Origin: Neurospora crassa OR74A
Taxonomy: Eukaryota; Ascomycota; Sordariomycetes; Sordariales; Sordariaceae
Direction of reading: 5' to 3'
Assembly: GCF_000182925.2 (NCBI RefSeq)
Contig: NC_026501.1
Span: 2,914,001-2,978,000 of the forward strand
Length of the DNA stretch: 64,000 nt
Below are positions 38,501-47,040 of this stretch, piece after piece. Position 1 is the first letter of the stretch; the number at the start of each line of letters is the position of its first letter. The notes under the pieces are model-generated. The model did not search any database, had not been told where the DNA came from, and was given only the letters and a program-made list of their open reading frames with translations. The translations under genes were made by a program, and so were the position numbers.

Positions 38501-39323
38501 TGCGCCTTCGAACACAGTTGGGGATTCACTCCACTGCTTCTCGTCTGCTCTGGTCGTGGTCAAGATACCTATGGTCATAGAGGATAGGGGAAGGGGTTCG
38601 AAGCCTGATGGCGAGTGACCATGCGAGTGGGATTTGGGAGAGGGGAAGGAGCCAAAGACAAACAAAGGGAGGTGAGTAGTGACCGCGGTAAGGGGGGGAA
38701 ATATCCAGACTTCTTCCTCGCGGTTGTTACATTGTCGCCTTTACATTACAGACTACATCGGGACAGAGCCTTGAGCCCTATCTTGAGCCCTACATTCTGA
38801 GGGTTGTCGCGTTGAGTTTACTAGCTGTTTTCTGGCGGCTTTTGCAACACTGCAGTTCTTGTGCTGACAAGTAAGTGTTCAGTGACCATGTGGATAATAC
38901 TGTCTCTGGCCTTCTCAACTTCTACAAGAAGTGGAAAAGAAGGAGACTGTTAAAGGAAGGCAGCAGCAACGATATATTCAAGTCCATGATGCAAAAACTT
39001 GTCAACCTTGACCGTTCCTACTGTATAGTATAACAGATATTGATAGAGTATATGTGCAGGAGCACGTACCTTACTTGTTGTAAACATATCGCCATCCGAA
39101 CTTTGGAATGGTTTATGGGTCTTGAACATGATCACAATACGGCACGGTTACACCACACGAACCGTGAAACCCATGGCTTCAAACACACTCACACACACGC
39201 ACAACCCACGCAACTTTCGCTGAATGAGTCTCCAGGTAGAATTAATGACTCGCTCGACGGAGGATAGGAAGCGAGCAGTTATATATATTTTCCCACCACA
39301 TCATCAACACAAAAAGTCAACGT

Positions 39324-39439
39324 GTACGAATGTGCCCTGGCCGACTGCCGGTCATGGCCGATACCCGAAGTTAAACGGGCCCCGGTCGCCGGCAGAACGG
39401 TTTACAATACCGCCAGTACATTGCGCGCGCATTGTGTAC
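39324..39439 (+). ncRNA. Candidate structured RNA, possibly 5S-rRNA-like
   Basis: About 116 bases whose ends pair (GTAC-G-AATG with CATT-g-T-GTAC: nine pairs including a G-T, one bulge). Inside, CTGCCGG (39345-39351) pairs with CCGGCAG (39389-39395), and CCCG (39364-39367) pairs with CGGG (39376-39379) around loop AAGTTAAA. The AAGTTAAACGGG stretch falls where 5S genes carry their A-box. TTATATATATTTT (39279-39291) lies about 33-45 bases upstream, near the spacing of the TATA element of Neurospora 5S genes. Against it: the 5S C-box region (GGGTGGGTGACC-like) is not recognisable, and there is only a TTT, not a longer T-run, downstream. It may be a degenerate 5S copy, another Pol III RNA, or chance structure. 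Confidence 0.25.
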
Positions 39440-40217
39440 CACACGGCGTTGTTTACGAAACTTGGCGACGAGGATCCGCTCCGACTGGACGGGGGAGCCG
39501 ACAATCAGTCAAATCGCCGAAGACATCTTGCGGGCCGAGAATACTTGTTCGCCGTCCGAAATTTGCGAGGTGGATCAGAGCGTGTCAGCCCAGTCATCCA
39601 GCTCCCGTGTCAGGGTCATCCCGTTCAGTAAAACGGCGATATTTGTAACTACAAGGCAACGGGAATGTGTGTATGAAAAAAGTGTTTGCGTAGGACCATG
39701 TCTAGGAGTTTCTTCTGGCTTATCTGGTTTGTATGACGGTAACGAAGATGCGGCATATGTGGTTCTATCAACGAAATGGACAAAAGGAGAAACGGATGAC
39801 AATAGCGAAGTTCGGCATTGGCAAAGCGTTCGTGATGGTGGCACTCGGCTTTATCCCGGGGACTATGTGTCTGAAACGGGCGGGGATACCCGTACTATGT
39901 ACACATACACTACATCTGGCAGCGCTTGGCACTCAAACGAAGTTTTCAGGGGTCCTCTTTGGCAGATGGTGCGGACTGTGCGGCGGTGCCCGGCTGCCCG
40001 TTGTCACATTGTGCGTCGTCTTCTTCGGAAGTCGGGGGTTTCCCATTGTTGCGTAGGGCAGCGGCGGCTAGTGTACGCAGCGGCTTTTTTCGTACCACAT
40101 ACCGTTCGGTATTTCCATTACATCATCAGTCTGCTCCGTTCGCTGCGCGCGCACTCTAGCAAGCGCCGGGTCGCGCTCATCCGCTATGGCGTGAGGTTGA
40201 GAGCATCCCGTTGGTAG
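39432..40217 (+). CDS. Hypothetical 261-codon open frame
   Basis: Uninterrupted frame from ATG at 39432, ending 555 bases before the RCF2 start on the same strand. I recognise no domain. The middle (EDAAYVVLSTKWTKGETDDN) is hydrophilic and protein-like. The last 80 residues are rich in Arg, Cys and Val and look like chance translation. The length is unusual for non-coding DNA here, since it does not shadow another gene. It overlaps the end of the structured element by eight bases. It could be an orphan gene, a decayed gene fragment, or part of the RCF2 leader. Confidence 0.2.
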   Translation: MCTTRRCLRNLATRIRSDWTGEPTISQIAEDILRAENTCSPSEICEVDQSVSAQSSSSRVRVIPFSKTAIFVTTRQRECVYEKSVCVGPCLGVSSGLSGLYDGNEDAAYVVLSTKWTKGETDDNSEVRHWQSVRDGGTRLYPGDYVSETGGDTRTMYTYTTSGSAWHSNEVFRGPLWQMVRTVRRCPAARCHIVRRLLRKSGVSHCCVGQRRLVYAAAFFVPHTVRYFHYIISLLRSLRAHSSKRRVALIRYGVRLRASRW

Positions 40218-40771
40218 CGGAATCTTCCGAGAGGGAAAAATCGGAAGATGGAGAGAGAGAAAGTTGGTAAGCACTGAAAGGGGCGTCTCTGTGCAAAAAG
40301 CATAAGTCACCTAATCGCAGCATCTATAAGAAATGGTCACAATTGGGTGCGGTATATAAGCGTCATCCATATTCTCGGTGTTGCTCCTCAATTGCGGCTT
40401 TTCAGTTTGTCTACCAACTTTGTCCGATTCCCGTTGTCAGCTTGTTAGTGGTGCGTCATTCGCTCCCAAGTCAAAGCGGCCCCACATCATCTTACACCTG
40501 CCGCACGTATCCGCTTCCGTGCACGCCTAATCGACATCATCCCATCCGAATCTCACTGCGAGTTTTGTTCCTACGTTAGCTTCTTCACGCCACCGTCCCC
40601 AATCTTTTGTCTCAAAAACTCAGCTTCAGACGAACAACCACGACGTCGCTCCTCTAACAGCCTCCGCACGCAATTCATAACCCCCATACTTCCATCTTCC
40701 TCATCCCCAACGACGACGAAGACGACAGTACCACCACCACTACCAAAGGTAACCCGACACCAACAGCAACC

Positions 40772-41596
40772 ATGAAGGTCATCAGCAAGGAAGAGGAGGC
40801 GGCCCACTACCGCGAGGTCGTCAAGGGCGGTTTGATCGGTGGTACCGGCGGTCTCATCGTCGGTCTCGGCGGTGTCATGTTGGGCATGAAGCGCTATCAA
40901 TTCGTCCGCCAGCTCTCGCTCCCCTTCCGCGCCTTCCTTGTTACCTCGGCGGGTACCTTCGGCGCCATCATCCTGGCCGAGCAATACAGCGTCACCTTCC
41001 AGCGCGCCAAGGACCCTATGCTGAACTATATCGAGGCCGGCAAGAAGAAGCACGAGCAGGAGCGCCTGGCCAACGTGACCTCGACCCAGCGCTTCATGGA
41101 ATGGGGCCGCGAGAACCGCTACAGCATTGTTTTTGCGTCCTGGATCGCCGCCATGGGCGCCGCCATGGCCATTGTCAACCGTAACAAGTATCTCAGCGCC
41201 AGTCAGAAGCTCGTCCAGGCCCGTGTTTACGCCCAGGGCCTGACGCTCGCCGTCCTCATCGCCACGGCCGCCTTCGAGACTGCCGACGCCAAGAGCGGCA
41301 AGGGCAGGTGGGAGACCGTCATGGTCGTTGATCCCAACGACCCTACCCATCAGCACTTGATCGAGAAGAAGGTCAAGAAGGAGGACTATGAGGGTCAAAA
41401 CCTTTGGCAGGGTATGTCTCTTTTTTTTTTTTTTTCTTTCTTTGTTATTTTACTGGCCCCGTGTGCTTGTTTCAAGCTTGTATAGATCCGTTGACTAATT
41501 TGTGTTTCAGATATGGTCGCTGCCGAAGAGAAGAGACTCGCCCACAAGAAGGCCCAGGAGAAGCAGCAGCAGGAGAAGGCTTCCGCCTCCGCTTAA
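40772..41596 (+). CDS. RCF2: Respiratory supercomplex factor 2 (HIG1-domain protein)
   Basis: Two exons, 40772-41411 and 41511-41596, giving 241 residues. The intron has a GTATGT donor, a T16 tract and a TTTCAG acceptor. An N-terminal helix pair carries the glycine-rich segment KGGLIGGTGGLIVGLGGVML (about 18-38) and FRAFLVTSAGTFGAIIL (about 50-66). The HIG1-type C-terminal half has SIVFASWIAAMGAAMAIVNR (about 116-135) and ARVYAQGLTLAVLIATAAF (about 150-168), then a charged coiled-coil tail (AAEEKRLAHKKAQEKQQQEK). This is the fungal Rcf2 layout. The protein sits in the inner mitochondrial membrane, associates with cytochrome c oxidase and the bc1-oxidase supercomplex, and tunes oxidase activity. 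The start has context ACCATGAAG. Confidence 0.93.
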
Positions 41597-42839
41597 GCGC
41601 GCTGCGTCAACAATCAGTTTGTCATGAACAAGAGAGCGCTAGTTCCCTCTCTAGTTCTCATGCGAGATCTGTCTTCTCCACCTTCTTCTCTTTATACCGG
41701 CCATATCGCACATGGTACGGTGGGGGAGCGAAGGTGAAGACAAAATCAAAATTGGATACCCAGAAATCAAGCGAAAGAGGGAAAAATAGAAAGCCGTGTC
41801 ACGGGTGTTGGCAAACGTCGTTTGTTATCACCACGGCTATTGGAACTCACCGGCGCGCACCACCTGATTTAACCTAACATACCTTACCTTTTTACTACTA
41901 CACACACATCAACATCTCTACTCTACTCTACCTACTCAAATCTTGCATTAGCACTGGTGTTTTTACTTTTTGGCGGAAATACAAAAAGAGGGAACTTTGG
42001 GACTTTCTTTGAAGCAACATTGGGCGGCTTGTATTGTTTGATTTCTGTTACGATGATGATATGAAATCAGAACATTCACAGACAACAATTGTTGCACAGC
42101 ATGGCGTTTTTCGCTAAACTGAGTTATCTATTATACGGGGGTCTTCTCTTCGTCGTCGTCGTCGTCGTCGTCTTGAAAGCAGAATGGGCAGAGGGCATGC
42201 ATGGCTTTGTCGTATAGTATCGTCGTCTTTGCTGGACAATCTGCAACGATACAGATATAGATTGACCTTTGAGAAATTATCTCTATATGCTTTCCAATCT
42301 TGTGATTCCTAGGCAAACTAGACTTCCCCGTGGTTCGTGTTCCTCATGACTCCTCACTTCATTCCCATCCCCCTCCTCCCAGAGGACGTGGAGGAAGTTC
42401 GTCAACAAAACCCCAGTCAATGATGTCCAAAAATAAGGTAGCACAACACCACTCAATAGTTCCTTGTCCTTCACAAAGTCTCCAGCAGAATTAATCTCCA
42501 CGTTTCAGTGCAGTGCAGTGATCTTCCAGCCATACCTCCACCATCCTCCGAGCATCTCTAACAACCATCACCTCCTCGCCGGCCTCATGAGCTGTGTGCT
42601 GTGGGCATCAGCAATCCTCGGAACCGTCTTGGCTGCGTTCAAGCATCCTCTATCTTATACTTCCATATCGCTTCGATCCGGCCTTCTATTTTCCACCAGT
42701 TGGCTGGGACCGAGTAAACCAGCAAATTCCTCACTACATAAGCTCTTCTCGTAGCAAACCCCCTTCAACTCCCTAGAAGTTATGGCTGTTGATTCGCTTA
42801 GGATTTATAACTACGTCAAGCCCCCCTCCCCCCTCCCCC

Positions 42840-42871
<32 letters not shown>

Positions 42872-43491
42872 TTGGGAAATGCCTAGATCTTAATAGCCCC
42901 CATGGACAACCCGCGGCGAGTGAATGAACTACGTACCCATAGCCATTCGGTCAGGCAAAGTTGTGTCATGATCGAGAACAGCATAACGAGTCACCGAAGA
43001 GGAAATGCATATTGCTCCTTCATTTCCTTCAACTGTTCACTCATTTCGGTGCAGGACACGTTTGGTGGTTGTCGGACTCGACTCGGATTATTTGACTCAC
43101 CAACGCGAACTGGTGATGTTGTCCTTTCAGACTTTCGCAGATCTTCTTTTGGCTACTACAACCACACCTCCAACAACAACAACCAACACGTGCATAGAAC
43201 AATCAAGAATGGATGTACTGTTCTTCGACAGTGAGGCCACCGTGTTCGTTCGTTGGTATTAGGTATTAGTTATAATGCAACTTCCTTTTCTTTCCCCTGA
43301 GTCTTCCTCGGGACACTCCTCCCATAAGGTCCATCGAGCTCTATTCTATCCTGTCTCCAAGAACACTCTTTTTCATGATTGATCAATCACGTCATTATAT
43401 GCCGTAGACCCAGTTCCATAATTATAACAACTAAAACCAAAGAACGCCCATCTAAGCATCCACACCCTTCCTCACCACCACATCAGTGTCT
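41597..43491. other. Convergent intergenic region between RCF2 and CYP51
   Basis: Holds both 3' UTRs. It contains a (CGT)7 microsatellite at 42151-42172 and the long pyrimidine tract at 42821-42873, listed separately. No gene is visible. Confidence 0.65.
42821..42873. repeat. 53-bp pure pyrimidine tract (C6T C6T C13 T26)
   Basis: Read on the plus strand as six C, T, six C, T, thirteen C and twenty-six T. The complementary strand is A26 G13 A G6 A G6. It has enough G-runs to form a G-quadruplex and could also form a triplex. Confidence 0.95.
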
Positions 43492-45221
43492 TTACAACTG
43501 GCAACCCTCCCTCCTCTCCCAGTAAATCTTCGCCGGCTCAAGGGGCCTCGAGAAAAGCGAAGCGTAGTCGGTACCAATAACCTTATCGCTACCATCCACG
43601 TTCCTGAATTTGAAGTTACGAACAATAATAGCAAGGATAGTCTGCAGCTGCACATTGGCGAACTGCTCGCCAATGCAGCGGTGACGACCGGCGCCGAAGG
43701 GCAGATAAGGGGAGTTGGCGCCCTTGCTGACGAGACCGTAGCCGTAATCGATTTTCTCATCGTCCTCCTCGCTAGGGACGTTGCGAACAATTGTGGGCGC
43801 GAGGGGCGAGTCCTTCTCCCAGCGGTGGGGCTCCCAAAGGTCGGGCTGGGGGAAGTAGGACTCGTCCGTGGCGGAGACACCAGGGGCGGCGAGGAGGACG
43901 TGATCGGTCGGAATAACGTACTTGGTACCGGGGACGGGCATGGGCGTCTTGACGGCGCGCATGATGGAATGGATAGGGGCGTGGAGGCGGAGGGTTTCCT
44001 TGACAATGGCGGCGTGCAGGGGCAGCTTGGCGAGGTCCTCGTAGGTGAGTGGGGGGAGGTCGGCGCCGAGGTTCTTGACTTGTTCGTTGTAGAGATCCTC
44101 CATGATGTCGGGGCGGGAGGCGAGGCGGAGCATGATCCACGAGCTGGTGGAGGACGAAGAATGCTGGCCGGCCATGAGGAGGGCGATCATCATGTGGGCG
44201 ATCTCGTGGTCGGGAACGGGGACGTCGCCCTTGTAGGTCGAGTTCATCAGGTGCCACATAATGTCCTGGGCGCCAGTCTCGCCGCGAGCGCGACGCTCCT
44301 TGATGGTGTCCATGTAGATCTTAGCAACGGTACGCTGGGCGTAGTCGCGACGGTTGTTCCAGGGAAGAGGGGCCCAGTGAAGCATGAAGTTGATGGGAGA
44401 GAAACCCATGTCGAGGTCGTGGTATAGGTCGGCAAGCGTCTCGTCGAACTTGTCGCGAATCTCCTTGCCCTGAAGAGCGTGCGAGGCGGTGAAGATGGTG
44501 ATCTGCGCCATCTTGGGGGGAATATCGACGATGCCGGATTTTCCCTTGAAGTCGGCGGTTCTCTTGAGGTAGCTGGTAACCTCATCGGAGATGATGGGGA
44601 CATATTGGCGGAAAGCTTCGGTGGTGAGCGCAATTTTCATGAACTTGTGAAAACCGTATGTTAGCACACTCTTTACCACCTCCATATGTTGTTGCCTCTG
44701 CTAACCTTCTTCTGCTCCATAAGCTTGGAGTTGGGGCAATCGTAGACGACGTCCTTGCCGAAAACAGGGGTAGTAAGGACGGTGTAAATCTCTTCGGCGT
44801 TGACATCGCGAATTTTGCCGTTCAAGATAAAGTCATTGCCCTTGGGGCCGACGTAGACAGTAGTCTTCTTTCCGAGGAGGATGAAGGTGAAGCAATCGCC
44901 GTACTGTTCGAGCGCCGAGATCGTTAGCAAGCCAAGTTCGCGCGTAGCCCAACAGGAGGCGGTTGGAGGATTTACCTTTTCCCTGTTCTCCTTGAAGAAA
45001 CGCGGCGGGTCCATACCATACGTAATGGTGCTGCCGATGAGAGGAAACCAGTGGAAGACGAGAGGCGGCTCATTAGGCTTTTTGAAGAGGAACTGCTGGA
45101 GGACGTTGAGGACGACGGCAACAAACAAAAAGGAGGCGATCGCGACACCAATTTGCGACACCGTCCCCAGCTGGGAAAACTGCTGGGACAGCGGTCCCGC
45201 AACGACTTGCAGGATGCCCAT
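43492..45221 (-). CDS. erg11: Lanosterol/eburicol 14-alpha-demethylase (CYP51, Erg11)
   Basis: Three exons, 45221-44976, 44903-44706 and 44643-43492, giving 531 residues, close to the fungal CYP51 norm. An N-terminal ER anchor lies at about 25-45, followed by the proline hinge [14 protein letters not shown]. The substrate-recognition segment [20 protein letters not shown] has Tyr136, the residue hit in azole resistance, as wild-type Tyr. The I-helix motif is [16 protein letters not shown], and ExxR is in [16 protein letters not shown] precedes the heme loop [13 protein letters not shown] with Cys471. It removes the 14-alpha-methyl group in ergosterol synthesis in the ER with cytochrome P450 reductase and is the azole target. 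Start [14 protein letters not shown] is the first ATG of the leader and fits the family. Intron 1 is 72 nt, in phase 0, with no in-frame stop. Confidence 0.97.
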
Positions 45222-45358
45222 GGTTGGAGAAGGAGGCGGGGAGAAGGCGTGGAGGGGAACGAAGCCAAAGTCGTGGACGCCGGCAGCAAACAAGCAAGAA
45301 AATGAATGTAGCCTGAGGAGGGGGGGTAAAAGGGGAGAAGATGGGCGACGCGACTTGA

Positions 45359-45365
45359 TTTTATA
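45359..45365 (-). promoter_or_regulatory. Candidate TATA box of the CYP51 gene
   Basis: Read on the minus strand as TATAAAA, 138-144 bases upstream of the CYP51 ATG. It lies just downstream (in transcript direction) of the inverted repeats at 45391-45433. Confidence 0.45.
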
Positions 45366-45390
45366 AAGTCGGTCGATGGTTGGCGGTTAT

Positions 45391-45433
45391 CGTAGCCTTT
45401 CCCTCTCTGGCTACGACCTATCCTAGCGATAGG
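45391..45433. promoter_or_regulatory. Two adjacent inverted repeats upstream of CYP51
   Basis: CGTAGCC and GGCTACG are perfect 7-bp arms around an 11-base C/T spacer (45391-45415). Next to them is CCTATCCTAGCGATAGG (45417-45433), with 6-bp arms CCTATC/GATAGG. A further GATAG follows at 45436-45440. The GATA cores could bind GATA factors. They sit 26 bases or more upstream of the TATA candidate, a plausible activator position. Confidence 0.4.
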
Positions 45434-46550
45434 CTGATAGGGGAGGGGAGGTCTACCCACCTAGCTAGGGACCAAGGGCAGTGCAGTGGTAGTGTAAAAC
45501 TGGGGTGACAGCAGCACACTTTCACCAGCTTGGTGAAGCTCAGGGACCACCTCACCTTTCGGGAGCAGCTTTCCCTCCGGGCGAATAGGAGTTGGGCAGT
45601 CTGATGTCTCCCAGCCAATCATAAGAGCAGGGGCAACGCATTCGTATTCGGATTTTTGGTTGGACGGTACGTACCCTCTCCAGATCATCCAAACTAACCT
45701 ATCCTTGCCGCACTGGCAACCTCAGCCCAAGATCATGCCATGGGGGAAATCGCATCTGACGGTTTCCACCATGGAAAGAGACGATTGGAGCTCTTCAGCC
45801 ATGCTGTTTTGGTCTTGCAAAGGAAATGGGATGCAGACAGGGTAATGTCATGCTTGAATGGAAATCCTAACGTCTTCAGAACGCGGCGAGTACGAAGGAA
45901 TACATATGAATGCCTGACTGCAGATGCAGGGCAGCGATGAACAGATATGATAATATGCATACTACTTGAATGGCCGCTATCTACATACTTCACCCCTTTC
46001 AAACATCTCACCAATTCCCAACTCGCAAGCAAAAGTATCTAACATTCCGTGCTTTGTTGAAAGAAACTTGGTCAAATACTAAAAAAGGGGTCAAGCTGGA
46101 GTTCAACGGAGCCATCTCTTGGCATTCGAGGTTGTGCTTTGCCACAGCGGCTACTCCCGCTCTCGTCTCAATCCCGCCCAAGCAAGTCATCTTGCGTCGT
46201 CCCTCGCCTTTGCTGACCACCACTATCTTTCTAGCCTATGAAAATATATTAAAAAAGGAACCAAAGAAACACGTGGAGTTCGCTATTGTTATAGTGAGGT
46301 AGTGCAATGGCGTCATCAAACGATTACGCAAACGTATTCGAATCCATGGTTTGATAGACTCATGATCGAAAATCTGTTGCTGCCGGTTCGAATATGTATG
46401 TATAGAGTAAATATATTTATTTGTTGTCTGAATCAGGTGGCTTGGTATCTTCCAATACTATGAGGCAGGTTTCCAACCGAGCCCTTTGTCACTCTACACA
46501 AAACCAACCAAATGCATTGACTTGCTTGGTTCAGACATGCAAGAAAACAG

Positions 46551-46589
<39 letters not shown>
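46551..46589. repeat. Poly(A) tract, 39 A
   Basis: Thirty-nine uninterrupted A on the plus strand, preceded by CAAGAAAACAG. No adjoining element or target-site duplication was recognised. Confidence 0.95.
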
Positions 46590-46592
<3 letters not shown>

Positions 46593-47040
46593 ATGCTGAT
46601 TCTGACAGGAAGCCGGGACATGTTCTATCTGACATCGAAAGAAGAAAACCCATACGAAGGAATAGAGAAAAGCTTGAGTGAATGCGTGTTATGTGGTATC
46701 ATGAGTGCCCTATCCCAAGAATCCCGGAATGATCAATGCTCCCCCCTTCCCCTTTTTTGTTACCCCGAAAATGAAAGTGTAACTCCTGGTTGAACGCCGT
46801 CCAAAATGCGAAAAGCTGCAAAGAATAAGCGCTATGACTGGCAAGTTTGTTGTTGTGGTTGTTGTTGGTTGTGGTTGTGGTTGTGATTGTTGATGTTGAT
46901 GCTTCGGAAGCTGTGGCGTTCCTTGCTTATGGTTCATACATCACCCGTTGTCTCGTTCTTGGTCATTTCTTTCGAAAGAAAAGTCCCCTGATATCTGATG
47001 TGAGTCCATCCATCGTTGGCCTCGCAATAACAGCACCGCA

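Larger units (their letters stand above)
32578..40771. other. Long gene-poor region between SFP1-like and RCF2
   Basis: About 8.2 kb, the longest gap in the window. Open frames are scattered in all six frames with no recognisable domains. A T15 tract lies at 37368-37382, and a perfect palindrome ACACTAGTGT lies near 34674. The distal part carries a structured, possibly Pol III-type element (39324-39439) and a 261-codon frame (39432-40217), listed separately. The rest may be regulatory sequence for the transcription-factor gene, non-coding transcripts or decayed repeats. Confidence 0.55.
45222..47040. other. CYP51 promoter and 3' flank of the glycosyltransferase gene
   Basis: About 1.8 kb. 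It holds the CYP51 promoter elements, a 39-base poly(A) run (46551-46589) and a G/T-rich imperfect repeat near 46846-46900 (GTTGTGGTT-type units). No coding region is supported. Confidence 0.6.

Noticed and set aside
40571-41398. 275-codon minus-strand frame opposite RCF2
   Set aside because: Shadow of a GC-biased coding exon; no domain, whereas the plus strand encodes a complete Rcf2 with an intron.
43486-44427. 313-codon plus-strand frame opposite CYP51
   Set aside because: Antisense to the CYP51 third exon; Val/Gly/Glu-rich shadow composition.
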